Positions 55,160 to 63,663 of a stretch of DNA of 64,000 nucleotides are shown piece by piece (within the stretch, counting starts at the first letter, position 1; each line of letters begins with the position of its first letter). This DNA is from Clostridium tepidum (lineage in GTDB: Bacteria; Bacillota; Clostridia; Clostridiales; Clostridiaceae), in the NCBI RefSeq assembly GCF_002008345.1, contig NZ_MRAE01000007.1, positions 45,226-109,225 on the forward strand, given 5' to 3'. The notes beneath the pieces are model-generated. The model did not search any database and was not told the origin of the DNA. It saw only the letters and a list, made by a program, of their open reading frames with translations. A program made the translations under genes and the position numbers.

Positions 55160-56107
55160 TTAATTTTTACTTTCAGTTATAGCTAATGCTGCGGCACCTA
55201 GAACTCCTGCTTTTCCTCCAAGTTTAGCTTTTTTTATTTTGCAATTATCTGTAATAGCTTTCCAGCATCTATTTTTAACTTCTATATTTATTGCATCAAA
55301 AACAACTGGTCCACCATTTATAACTCCCCCACCTATAATAACCATTTCTGGATCAAATGTATTTATTATATTAGCTACAGTTATGCCTAGATATGATAGA
55401 CAAAATTCTAACACTTCTTTTGAAATTTTATCCCCTTCTTCTGCTTCTTTAAAAACTTCCTTAGCGGTTAAGTCATCATATTTTTCTAAAGATGTTTGTA
55501 CATTATTTTTACAAAATTCTTTTGCTCTTTTCATGATAGCGGTACCGGAACCTAAGCTTTCTGCACATCCTCTATTACCACAACCACACATTGGACCATC
55601 TTTCATAATAGTTGTATGTCCTATTTCTAAAGCATTACCTGTATTTCCTCTATATATTCTACCATTGATTATAGCTCCTGCACCAATACCTGTACTTGCT
55701 GTTACATATATCATGTTTTCTGTTCCCTTTCCCTCACCAAACATAAATTCCCCTAATGTAGCTACATTGGCATCATTGTCTAAATATGTTGGTACATTGT
55801 ATTTATTCTTTATAGGATCAACTAAGCTAAAATTTTTAAAAGGTAAATTTGAAGATGAAATTATTATACCTTCTTTAGCATCTAAAGGTCCTGGTGAACC
55901 TATTCCTATAGCCTTTATTTCTTCTAATTTTACTCCTGCTATAACCTTATCAATAGTATTTATTATTTTATATAATACATCATTTTCTCCCTTGCTTGCT
56001 TCTGTTTCAACTTTTTTTTCTTTTATTATATTTCCATCTAGATCTACAAGTGCTGTATATATTTTTGTTCCACCTAAATCAACACCTACTACATATTTTT
56101 TATCCAC
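55160..56107 (-). CDS. glcK: ROK-family glucokinase
   Basis: 315 residues. ATP site VGVDLGGTKIYTALVD (5-20); substrate region YLDNDANVATLGEFMFGEG; ROK zinc site around GHTTIMKDGPMCGCGNRGCAES (Cys-rich CGCGNRGC, about 167-174); C-terminal VIIGGGVINGG adenosine motif. It phosphorylates free glucose released by MalL. The start is GTG 56105-56107 after AGAGGTGAT. Same strand as malL and lacI but separated by ~360 and ~470 bases, so it has its own promoter. The gene symbol is by family analogy. Confidence 0.88.
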   Translation of the reverse strand: MDKKYVVGVDLGGTKIYTALVDLDGNIIKEKKVETEASKGENDVLYKIINTIDKVIAGVKLEEIKAIGIGSPGPLDAKEGIIISSSNLPFKNFSLVDPIKNKYNVPTYLDNDANVATLGEFMFGEGKGTENMIYVTASTGIGAGAIINGRIYRGNTGNALEIGHTTIMKDGPMCGCGNRGCAESLGSGTAIMKRAKEFCKNNVQTSLEKYDDLTAKEVFKEAEEGDKISKEVLEFCLSYLGITVANIINTFDPEMVIIGGGVINGGPVVFDAINIEVKNRCWKAITDNCKIKKAKLGGKAGVLGAAALAITESKN

Positions 56108-56401
56108 CTTATCACCTCTATTATTTAATAATATAAACAGAGTTCTTTACTTTTTAACAAGTTTTTGCTCCCACTAAAGCTTATTAAAAAAATTCCTACA
56201 AGTTCTATACTTTTATAATTTGTTATTCTCTAAAAGAACTCATTATTTAGAATTTTAATCACTCTTTACTCCCACTCTAAATAGAATTAGAGTTTTCAAC
56301 AGAATAATCATATAATAAATTTAAAACTTTATGTTAATACTTATGAAATTTATTATCCCATAAACTTTTATTTATTACTATTACTAATTTTATTGATTTT
56401 T

Positions 56402-56430
56402 ATTATATCAACCTAAGTAAAAGTTTACAA
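56402..56430 (-). promoter_or_regulatory. Predicted promoter of the glucokinase gene
   Basis: On the minus strand TTGTAA and TATAAT are separated by 17 bases. This gives a leader of nearly 290 bases before the GTG. The leader contains partial repeats of ACTCTTTACTCCC, of unclear meaning. The remainder of 56108-56577 shows nothing else. Confidence 0.55.
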
Positions 56431-56515
56431 TTTAAGTTTTTTTCAAATTAAGCAATTCCATTAACTTATTATGCTAAATTCTACAAAATACTTATTATTT
56501 TTAATACGTTCGCGT

Positions 56516-56527
56516 GCAATCGTTTGT
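56516..56527. promoter_or_regulatory. Second LacI/MalR-type operator
   Basis: GCAATCGTTTGT lies 86 bases upstream of the predicted glucokinase promoter and just after the lacI stop. It is a 10 of 12 match to the malL operator, so both transcription units are likely under the same regulator. It also partly fits a CcpA cre site. Confidence 0.6.
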
Positions 56528-56577
56528 ACATTCAAAAATTAGGTCATACATTTCTTGCATTGGCAAAAACCATCTAT

Positions 56578-57579
56578 CTATTTAAAAGATTCTCTCTCTA
56601 TAAATGTTGTTTCTATAATATAATGATCTCTAGTATCTTCTACTTCTTCTATCTTATCTATTAATAATTTTGTAGCATAATATCCAAGTTTCACTCCATT
56701 TATATCCACAGAAGCTAATTCAGGTTTTTGAAATTTACATAAAGGTATATTATTAAAACCAACTATAGAAATATCATTTAAGTCTTTTTCTTTTAATGCT
56801 TTCATAGCTCCTATTGCTAACAAATCATCCATTGCAACTACTGCTGTTGGTTTTTCCCTTTCTAATATTTTTTTCATTTGTATGTATCCTTCTTCCTCTT
56901 TAAAATCTTTTCCATAACTAATTAAATTTTCATTCACATTAAATCCATTCATTTCTAGTGCTACTTTATATCCTTTTTCCCTATCCTTGCATACATTTAA
57001 TTCATTTTTAGCTCCTATTAATCCTATTTTTTTATGTCCTTTATATATTAACTTATCAATTATATTGTACATGGCTTTAAAATTATCATTATCCACCCAA
57101 AGGACTCCTTCTGTCTCTTTTAATCGTCCCATAATAACAAATGGGAAATCTATATCTTTTAAATATTTTATATTTTCATCATTTTCTTTTGTTCTTAAAA
57201 TAAGCATACCTTCTATTAGTCCACTGGCAGTTAAATCTTTTATATGTTTTTTTTCGCTTTCTTTATTATTACTAAAAGCATAGGTTATATAATATTCTCT
57301 TTCTTCTGCGTAAGAACTTATGCCTTTCATAGCCTGTATAAAAAAAGGATTAGACAGCAAATTTTCTGCTTCCTCTGGAAGTATAACCCCTAATATTCTA
57401 GTTTTGCTGTTAACTAACCCTCTAGCTATTGGATTAGGTTTATATTTTAATTCTTCTATGACTTTATATACCTTTTCCTTTGTTTTATCACTTATTCTAG
57501 GACTATTTGATAAAACTCGCGAAACTGTAGAAGGTGAAACATTTGCTTTTTTAGCCACATCTTTTATAGTAACTTTCAT
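56578..57579 (-). CDS. LacI-family transcriptional regulator (MalR-like)
   Basis: 333 residues. The N-terminal helix-turn-helix and hinge, TIKDVAKKANVSPSTVSRVLSNSPRISDKTKEKV, ends in the hinge helix YKPNPIARGLVNSKT. The periplasmic-binding-like sensor (about 60-333) includes ILGVILPEEAE, GLIEGMLILRTK and AVVAMDDLLAIGAMKALKE. It is likely the repressor of the malL and glucokinase units, given two matching operators next to it and the sugar genes around it. Effector probably maltose or a glucoside phosphate. ATG 57577-57579 follows AAAGGAGAT. Confidence 0.9.
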   Translation of the reverse strand: MKVTIKDVAKKANVSPSTVSRVLSNSPRISDKTKEKVYKVIEELKYKPNPIARGLVNSKTRILGVILPEEAENLLSNPFFIQAMKGISSYAEEREYYITYAFSNNKESEKKHIKDLTASGLIEGMLILRTKENDENIKYLKDIDFPFVIMGRLKETEGVLWVDNDNFKAMYNIIDKLIYKGHKKIGLIGAKNELNVCKDREKGYKVALEMNGFNVNENLISYGKDFKEEEGYIQMKKILEREKPTAVVAMDDLLAIGAMKALKEKDLNDISIVGFNNIPLCKFQKPELASVDINGVKLGYYATKLLIDKIEEVEDTRDHYIIETTFIERESFK

Positions 57580-57622
57580 TTCTATAATCTCCTTTTAATG
57601 TTTCTTATATATAAATATATTT

Positions 57623-57719
57623 ACTTAAACATAATCATTTATAACTTGCTAACAATTTTAATTTTTATTCTCATATTATATCTATTACACTTAAAAGTAA
57701 TCATTTATAGCTTACCAAC
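57623..57719. repeat. 31-base direct repeat upstream of lacI
   Basis: Copies at 57623-57653 and 57689-57719 share ACTTAAA, TAATCATTTATA and CTT-C-AAC with 26 of 31 identical. Spacing is 66 bases, and they lie 44-140 bases upstream of the lacI start. Could be binding sites for an unknown regulator. The rest of the 57580-57884 gap holds only this and the terminator. Confidence 0.6.
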
Positions 57720-57833
57720 TAATTATGAATTTCTCAAGAAGTAAATCCCTTATTTATTATAAAAATATTTTATGTCTTAAAAACTAATTTATTATTTTAA
57801 TTAAGAAACATTAAAAACATATAAATTTCATAT

Positions 57834-57882
57834 AAAAAAACCAGAATATCACGGATTAACTCCATGCATTTTCTGGTTTTTT
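57834..57882 (-). terminator. Bidirectional terminator after the DUF2383 gene
   Basis: The stem AAAAAACCAGAA/TTCTGGTTTTTT with a loop of about 22 bases, immediately next to the DUF2383 stop codon at 57885. Confidence 0.82.
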
Positions 57883-57884
57883 CT

Positions 57885-58340
57885 TTATCTATTATAATTT
57901 CTAATTATTTCATTAAGAGTGTTTAAGTGATTATAATAATCATTTACAACAGCATTTACTTCTTTCATCAAACTAGGATCTAAATCTTTATTTTCCTCCT
58001 TAAATTTTTCCCCTTGCTTTATCCCCATTTCCATGGCTTTTATAGCATGATCACAAACTTCCAAATCATTATTTACAGGTATTAATTTTATCTTTTCAAA
58101 AAATTCTGACATAGTTCCTAAAAATCCTAAAGTATCTGGTGCATTTCCTCCCATTTGTTCCATTCTATTAGTAATAGCTTCTTCATGTCTTTTAAAAGAT
58201 TCTATAATATTTTTTAACTCATTTTTCAAATCCACATTTTGAGCTTTTCCAAGATAATCTTTAAAAGTACTTCCACCCATGTGTACTCCTTTTAAAAATT
58301 TATCCATTTTTTTCGCATCTTCTTTTAATGCTATTTTCAT
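57885..58340 (-). CDS. DUF2383 (PA2169-like) four-helix bundle protein
   Basis: 151 residues, almost entirely helical, with the ferritin-like DUF2383 pattern: an N-terminal helix with KMDKFLKGVHMGG, a KNIIESFKRHEEAITNRMEQMGG helix, and a NDYYNHLNTLNEIIRNY end. No signal or membrane helix. Function of the family is not known; stress or spore links have been proposed for relatives. The start is ATG 58338-58340, 5 bases after GAGGTGAT; an earlier ATG lies inside that site. Monocistronic. Confidence 0.83.
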   Translation of the reverse strand: MKIALKEDAKKMDKFLKGVHMGGSTFKDYLGKAQNVDLKNELKNIIESFKRHEEAITNRMEQMGGNAPDTLGFLGTMSEFFEKIKLIPVNNDLEVCDHAIKAMEMGIKQGEKFKEENKDLDPSLMKEVNAVVNDYYNHLNTLNEIIRNYNR

Positions 58341-58414
58341 AAAAATCACCTCAATTTATTTTTATCCTATAAAGAATTTATTATACTTACATAAAAAGAG
58401 GTTATTTCAAAATA

Positions 58415-58448
58415 AAAATAGTTTTAATTTTAAAATTAAAACTATTTT
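58415..58448. terminator. Perfect 34-base palindrome, probable bidirectional terminator
   Basis: AAAATAGTTTTAATTTT followed directly by its exact complement, then GAGAATATTTTTT. It lies between the broken alarmone synthetase gene (which ends at 58469) and the DUF2383 start. Confidence 0.72.
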
Positions 58449-58468
58449 GAGAATATTTTTTAAATTAT

Positions 58469-59281
58469 TTATTCTTGGATATTTTTTATTTTCTCTTTTA
58501 ATCTTCTTATTTCCTTATCCTTAGAAGCTATTATTTCTTCATATTTTCCTTCTCTTTCTCCCCAATTTTTATTAAGTAAATTAATAAAAGATGCCATTTC
58601 ATCTGCACTTCCTGAAATGCGATTAAATAAAAGAAGATTTAATGCCAAAACCTCTGGGATTTCCCTATGACAATATCTTAGTTGATGATCAATTTCTCCA
58701 TATCCTTCTTCAAATATTGTTCTTACTTGAATTTCTGCTATAACCTTTTGATTAGTAGGAAAAAATTCTATAAGATAATGTACAGATCTATATCCAGATT
58801 TTCTAGATTGAATTTGTATGTTAAGCTCTTCAAATCTTTTTGTATTATCCCCTTCTCTTACATTTGCAGTTATTTCTATAACCCTCCAAGTATTTAAAAT
58901 AAACTGATGTATATCTTCCCAATCCTGCTTAAATATATGTATAGCTCTAATACCTATTAAATCATTTATTTCTTCTTTATAATTTTCAACAGTAAATTAA
59001 AAATCTTCTCCATATTTTTCTTTTCTATTTGGAGTTTTTCTAATGATTTTTTCTATTAATCTTTCAGGATTTTTAACTCTAGATTTAACAGAATGTATTT
59101 TATTATGAGTTCTTAATATATTAGATATAAAGTTACACTGATTTTCATAAGTATCTTTGTATTTATTAAAATCTAAATATATCTCATTTAAGTTATTCCA
59201 ATCTATTTTATTTTTAATAATTTCTTCTTCTATGAAAGGATATCTTTGTAAAAATTCCTCTTTTATAAGCCTATTATCCAT
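58469..59281 (-). pseudogene. Small (p)ppGpp synthetase interrupted by an in-frame TAA
   Basis: The frame opens at ATG 59279-59281 with TTGGAGGC upstream. It reads MDNRLIKEEFLQRYPFIEEE to KSRVKNPERLIEKIIRKTPN and stops at TAA 58997-58999. The same frame then continues for 175 codons with the RelA/SpoT synthetase core: YKEEINDLIGIRAIHIFKQD, the GTP/ATP loop RKSGYRSVHYLIEF, EIQVRTIFEEGYGEIDHQ, and a helical C-terminus ending at 58469. Length (~270) and domain content fit a stand-alone small alarmone synthetase. The stop probably replaces a Lys codon (AAA to TAA). The N-terminal product alone has no catalytic residues, so the gene is inactive unless read through. Confidence 0.87.
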
Positions 59282-59350
59282 GTTTGCCTCCAATTTCATT
59301 TTTATTGAATTTTAAATTTCAAAAAAATACTTAAGTAATTTAAAAACTGA

Positions 59351-59371
59351 AAAAATTGCATAATTCATTTT
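59351..59371 (-). promoter_or_regulatory. Shared upstream motif, copy 1
   Basis: A 21-base AT-rich motif whose minus-strand form starts AAAATGAATTATGCAATTTT lies 70 bases upstream of the alarmone synthetase start. Near-identical copies precede the HAD gene (59964-59984) and pstS (63848-63868). Confidence 0.55.
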
Positions 59372-59430
59372 GAAATATAATTATATCAATATAATTAGCT
59401 CATATATCCTAAATTATATTAAGTATTGTT

Positions 59431-59901
59431 TTAATCTCTTAAAATTGCCGCTATTCTATTGGTATTTTGGATCATAGAAAACACCTTATCTATGTTACTT
59501 ACAACTATATCTGACTCTGATATTAGCTTTCCTGCACACCCTTCTTCACCTATTACAGCTATGGAAAGAATGGCTACCTTAAACATTTCTATATCATTCA
59601 TTCCATTACCTATTACCATAGTTTCCTCTGCCCCTAATTTTTCTACAAAAGATTTTTTATAGAAAGTTGCATTACCTTTTGGGAAAGTTTCCACAATCAC
59701 TGGTAGCTCTTCACATTGCTTTTTTACATTTCCATAAGTATCTGCTGTTATTATGTATACCTTTAATTTCTCACTTATTTTTTTTAAATTTTCTTTTGTC
59801 TTTAAAGACATAATTCCATCTTCTGCTACTGTTCCATTATAATCAAAAACAATATTTTTAATATTAAGGTCATCTCTGCCTGGAATTTTTACAAAAATCA
59901 T
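59431..59901 (-). CDS. HAD-superfamily hydrolase, P-type ATPase-like
   Basis: 156 residues containing only a HAD core. Motif I is FDYNGTV (Asp nucleophile; the usual second Asp is Asn), then YIITADTYGN (motif II), a Lys near TFPKGNA and motif IV VIGNGMNDIEMFKVA. This resembles the phosphorylation domain of P-type ATPases made as a free soluble phosphatase. Replacement of the second Asp of motif I is typical of that subgroup. Substrate unknown. AAAGGAGAGC precedes the ATG. It lies between the pst operon and the alarmone gene on the same strand, with its own upstream motif copy. Confidence 0.82.
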   Translation of the reverse strand: MIFVKIPGRDDLNIKNIVFDYNGTVAEDGIMSLKTKENLKKISEKLKVYIITADTYGNVKKQCEELPVIVETFPKGNATFYKKSFVEKLGAEETMVIGNGMNDIEMFKVAILSIAVIGEEGCAGKLISESDIVVSNIDKVFSMIQNTNRIAAILRD

Positions 59902-59963
59902 TTTATATATGCTCTCCTTTAAATCAATTTACTATGATACAAAACATTATAATTAAAACTTTT

Positions 59964-59984
59964 AAAAACTATATAATTCATTTT
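59964..59984 (-). promoter_or_regulatory. Shared upstream motif, copy 2
   Basis: Minus-strand AAAATGAATTATATAGTTTT, 63 bases upstream of the HAD hydrolase start. Same family as 59351-59371 and 63848-63868. Confidence 0.55.
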
Positions 59985-60067
59985 TAAATAGAAATTTATG
60001 TCAATATTAATTTGCTAAATTTTAAATATTATAATATCCTATAATATTTATTTCTCCATATTTTGTT

Positions 60068-60814
60068 TTACCCATAAATTCCACTTATATAATCTTTTGT
60101 TTCCTCATTAGTAGGATTATTAAACACTTTATCAGTTTTTCCACCTTCTATTAACTCTCCATTTAACATAAAAATAATATTATCCGAAACTCTCTTAGCC
60201 TGTGCCAAATTATGGGTTACTATCAATATAGTATATTTTTTCTTTAATTCTAACAAAAGCTTTTCTATTATAGCTGTATTTTTTATATCTAAAGCTGAAC
60301 AAGGCTCGTCCATTAAAAGTATTTCTGGTTCTGGAATTAGGGCTCTTGCTATACACATTCTTTGCTGTTGCCCTCCAGATAATTTTAAAGCAGACATATT
60401 TAAATTATGCTGAACCTCATCATACAAACCAACTAATTTTAATTTCTCTTCTATTATCTTTTTTACTTCAGACTTATCTCTTATTCCATAATATTTTAAT
60501 ACATAATTAAAATTTTTATATATAGAAAAAGGAAAAGGCGATGGACTTTGAAATACACAACCAATTTTTCTTCTCAAAATTTCTAAAGGAATGTTCTCTG
60601 TATTCTCATCATTAAAATAAATTTCTCCTTCTATTTTAAAATTTCTTTCTTCTTTTATTATTCCATTTAAAGTCTTAAGTAATGTAGACTTACCACAACC
60701 AGAAGGACCTATTATAGCAGTTACTTTATTTTTTTCTATATTTAAATTTAAATTTTTTAATATGTAGTTTTTATCTAAATATACGTTTAAATTATTTGTT
60801 TTTAATACATTCAA
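60068..60814 (-). CDS. pstB: Phosphate ABC transporter ATP-binding protein
   Basis: 248 residues. Walker A GPSGCGKST (35-43), Q loop CVFQSPSPFPFSIYKN, signature LSGGQQQRMCIARAL (about 146-160), Walker B ILLMDEPCSALD and the switch His in TILIVTHNLAQ. It drives high-affinity phosphate import with PstCA. It starts just after the pstA stop. The gene after it is not phoU: the next frame is the HAD hydrolase, so the usual pst-phoU regulator is absent from this window. Confidence 0.92.
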   Translation of the reverse strand: MNVLKTNNLNVYLDKNYILKNLNLNIEKNKVTAIIGPSGCGKSTLLKTLNGIIKEERNFKIEGEIYFNDENTENIPLEILRRKIGCVFQSPSPFPFSIYKNFNYVLKYYGIRDKSEVKKIIEEKLKLVGLYDEVQHNLNMSALKLSGGQQQRMCIARALIPEPEILLMDEPCSALDIKNTAIIEKLLLELKKKYTILIVTHNLAQAKRVSDNIIFMLNGELIEGGKTDKVFNNPTNEETKDYISGIYG

Positions 60815-60815
60815 T

Positions 60816-61646
60816 TTACACCCTCCTTCTTCTTATAATTAGCATAGATAAAAAATTTAAAATTATTAATATGCTCATTAGAACAAAGGCTGTTCCATAG
60901 GCATTTTCCATAGATATACCTTGACTTATTAATATATAAAGATGATAGGACAAAGCCATAACCGGTGACATTATAGAATCCGGTGTTGGCGCTGAAATCA
61001 CGGCGGAGGTTAACATAATAGGTGCTGTTGCTCCCATAGCAAATCCACCAGATAACATTATTCCAGAAACTATCTCTTCTACACACTGTGGTAATATTAT
61101 TTTAAAAAAAGTATAGGTCTTATCTATACCTAAAGAATAAGAGGATATTATTAATTTTTTATCTACTTCCTCTATAGCCTTTTCCGTAACCACTTCTATG
61201 TATGGGAAAATCATTATAGATAAAGTTATAGCTCCTGCTAAAAGAGATACTCCTAAATCTAAAAAAAATACCAAAAATGAATATCCAAACAAGCCTAAAA
61301 CTATGGATGGAATCCCGGATATGGAATGTATTATTATATGTATTATACTGTCTATTTTTTTATTTTTATTATATAAAGTAAGATAAACCGCCGTAGCTAT
61401 GCCAAGTATTGATGCAGTTATAGAACTTATAAACATAAGTAATAAACTTCCTACTATAGCTGGAAATATTCCTCCTTCTTTCCCTAGAGGCATACCCTTT
61501 GGGTTATCTAATAAGAAATCTTTATTTATAGTATGTATACCATTTTTAATCACATAAGCTATTATAAAAAAAACTATAAATATTACTAAAAAAGTGCTTA
61601 AAAAGTACCAAAGTAACAATAAAATATCTTTTAAGGATTTTTTCAT
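60816..61646 (-). CDS. pstA: Phosphate ABC transporter permease
   Basis: 276 residues with six membrane helices. The permease EAA-type loop is KIILPQCVEEIVSGIMLSGGFAMGATAPIM (about 180-209). It begins MKKSLKDILLLLWYFLSTFLVIFIVFF; the start is ATG 61644-61646 since AAGGTGACC lies just upstream. Forms the inner-membrane channel with PstC. Sits between pstC and pstB with short gaps, so part of pstSCAB. Confidence 0.9.
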   Translation of the reverse strand: MKKSLKDILLLLWYFLSTFLVIFIVFFIIAYVIKNGIHTINKDFLLDNPKGMPLGKEGGIFPAIVGSLLLMFISSITASILGIATAVYLTLYNKNKKIDSIIHIIIHSISGIPSIVLGLFGYSFLVFFLDLGVSLLAGAITLSIMIFPYIEVVTEKAIEEVDKKLIISSYSLGIDKTYTFFKIILPQCVEEIVSGIMLSGGFAMGATAPIMLTSAVISAPTPDSIMSPVMALSYHLYILISQGISMENAYGTAFVLMSILIILNFLSMLIIRRRRV

Positions 61647-61681
61647 ACAGGTCACCTTTTCTACAGAAATTTTAAATAAAA

Positions 61682-62545
61682 TCATTGTTGTATATTTTTC
61701 TTTAGCATATAAAATATGGAATTTATAATAAAAAGCATTATCATAAGTATTAATCCTGATGCAAAAAGTCCATTATAATGCATACTACCTACTTGAGCTG
61801 ATCCCATTTCTAAGGCTATTAAGGAAGGTATAGTTTCTCCTTTACCTAATAGTTTTGGCATTAGTGGACTATTACCTATAACCATCATAACTGCCATAGT
61901 CTCACCCATACCTCTTCCTACTGCTAAAATTATAGAAGCTAATATTGCTTTTTTAGATGATGGAATTATTAAATTATTCATCATATACCATTTTGATATA
62001 CCTAAAGATTTGGAATAAAGAAAATATTTATCATAAACTTTTATCATGGTATCAGTACAATTAGATATTATAAAGGGAAGTATCATAATGGCTAAAACTA
62101 TGGCTGCACTTAAAATACATTCTCCTGATGAAACACCTAAGCTTCTCTCAAAAAATTTTACAACTACGGAAAGTCCAATAAATCCATATATTACAGATGG
62201 GATTCCTGACAACATATCTATTATAGGTTTTAAAATATTTCTCAATCTTTTTGAAGCTATATTAGCTAAAAATATAGAGGTTCCTATTGCTATGGGCAGG
62301 GCTATTATTACTGCTAAAAAAGTTACATATATAGTAGATACTATAAAACTTAGTATAGATAACTTAGGCGGCTCTCCTAAGGGCTCCCATACACTTTTAG
62401 TTATAAAATCTATAAAAGATATATTTTGGAATATATTTAAGCTTTCTTTCAATATAAATATAAATATCAAAGATAAAATTACTATGGATAGAAATGTAAA
62501 AAATTTTATTATGTAATAAAAAAGTCTATCCCAAAATTTATACAA
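61682..62545 (-). CDS. pstC: Phosphate ABC transporter permease
   Basis: About 287 residues with six membrane helices and the permease loop NNLIIPSSKKAILASIILAVGRGMGETMAV (about 203-232). The start is most likely TTG 62543-62545, six bases after AAGGTG. Longer starts reach only unrelated upstream codons. Partner of PstA in phosphate uptake; 35 bases separate the two genes. Confidence 0.87.
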   Translation of the reverse strand: MYKFWDRLFYYIIKFFTFLSIVILSLIFIFILKESLNIFQNISFIDFITKSVWEPLGEPPKLSILSFIVSTIYVTFLAVIIALPIAIGTSIFLANIASKRLRNILKPIIDMLSGIPSVIYGFIGLSVVVKFFERSLGVSSGECILSAAIVLAIMILPFIISNCTDTMIKVYDKYFLYSKSLGISKWYMMNNLIIPSSKKAILASIILAVGRGMGETMAVMMVIGNSPLMPKLLGKGETIPSLIALEMGSAQVGSMHYNGLFASGLILMIMLFIINSIFYMLKKNIQQ

Positions 62546-62751
62546 AATTTTCACCTTCTTAATATATGCTGTAGCATAAAATAAATCTATTGTATTTCCT
62601 TTTTTTATATACAGGCCATACATAGAAATTATTTAAATAGGATAAGAAGTCCTAATCCATTTTAAAATATATACATTAATCATAAGTTTAAAATAACTTA
62701 TATAATTAACATACAAATTAAAATAAATAAGAACTTCTAAAAGACTTAAAT

Positions 62752-63663
62752 TTATTTTATAGAAACAAAACCTGATTCATCAATTATTTTTAAACCCTCT
62801 TCAGATTTTAGGAAATCTACAAAAGATTGTTCCACATCTGTAAGCTTACCATCTTTTATAAGTAAAAGTGGTCTAGCTATTTTATATTTACCACTAACTA
62901 TATTTTCTTTTGTTGGAGCTATATTATCAACTTCCATTGGTATTAACTTACCCTTATTTTGGTCTACAAGACCTACTGAAGCATATCCTATGGCGTCTTT
63001 ATTTTCTATAATCTTTTGAGTTAACGCTCCCATAGAAGGTGCTTGTACAGCATCTTTGCTTACTTTTTTATCATCCATAACAGCCTTTTGGAATACTTTT
63101 GCAGCTCCACCTCCTGCATCTCTAACCACAAGAACTATTTTATTATCTGGAAGTGAAGAATCTACATCTTTCCAAGTTTTTGCTTCACCGGAGAATATTT
63201 TTTGAATCTCTTCTGATGTAAGACTTTTTTTATTTTTTAATATTGGATTCTCAGGATTAACTGAAAGTGTTAACGCATCATATCCTATTTTTATTTCATT
63301 ATATTCTTTCATCTTACTTCTTTCATCTTTACTAACTTCTCTAGATATTAAACCAAAATTAGCTGTCTTTTCTAAAACAGCCTTAACTCCTGCTCCAGAA
63401 CCTCCTGAAGATACAGAAACTTCTATATTTTCATCTGGAAGTTTATCATTCATCTTTTTCCATGTACCATGTTTAGACTTTAAAGTATCTCCTGCTTTAG
63501 AAACCACTGGTGCTAAAGTTGAAGAACCTATACACATTATTTTACCTGATTCTTTTTTTGAAGTCTCCTCGTTGTTATTAGAATTTTGTTTACTTCCACA
63601 AGCAGTAAACAGTAATGCTGACGTTAATAATACACTTAATATTACACTAAGCTTTTTTTTCAT
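62752..63663 (-). CDS. pstS: Phosphate-binding lipoprotein
   Basis: 303 residues. The lipoprotein signal MKKKLSVILSVLLTSALLFTAC has the lipobox LFTAC, so Cys22 is lipidated. The solute-binding fold has the phosphate contacts GSSTLAPV (46-53), SGGSGAGVKAV (about 85-95) and RDAGGGAAKVFQKAV. It captures phosphate outside the membrane for PstCAB. First gene of the pst operon; GAGGGGGAA precedes ATG 63661-63663. The 206-base gap to pstC may hold a processing or attenuation site, though no clear hairpin was seen. Confidence 0.93.
   Translation of the reverse strand: MKKKLSVILSVLLTSALLFTACGSKQNSNNNEETSKKESGKIMCIGSSTLAPVVSKAGDTLKSKHGTWKKMNDKLPDENIEVSVSSGGSGAGVKAVLEKTANFGLISREVSKDERSKMKEYNEIKIGYDALTLSVNPENPILKNKKSLTSEEIQKIFSGEAKTWKDVDSSLPDNKIVLVVRDAGGGAAKVFQKAVMDDKKVSKDAVQAPSMGALTQKIIENKDAIGYASVGLVDQNKGKLIPMEVDNIAPTKENIVSGKYKIARPLLLIKDGKLTDVEQSFVDFLKSEEGLKIIDESGFVSIK

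Noticed and set aside
55239..56177. 312-codon frame antisense to the glucokinase gene
   Set aside because: Long only because the opposite strand is a well-conserved ROK kinase; composition is unlike real proteins and there is no ribosome site.
62046..62516. 156-codon frame antisense to pstC
   Set aside because: Shadow of the pstC frame; no independent support.
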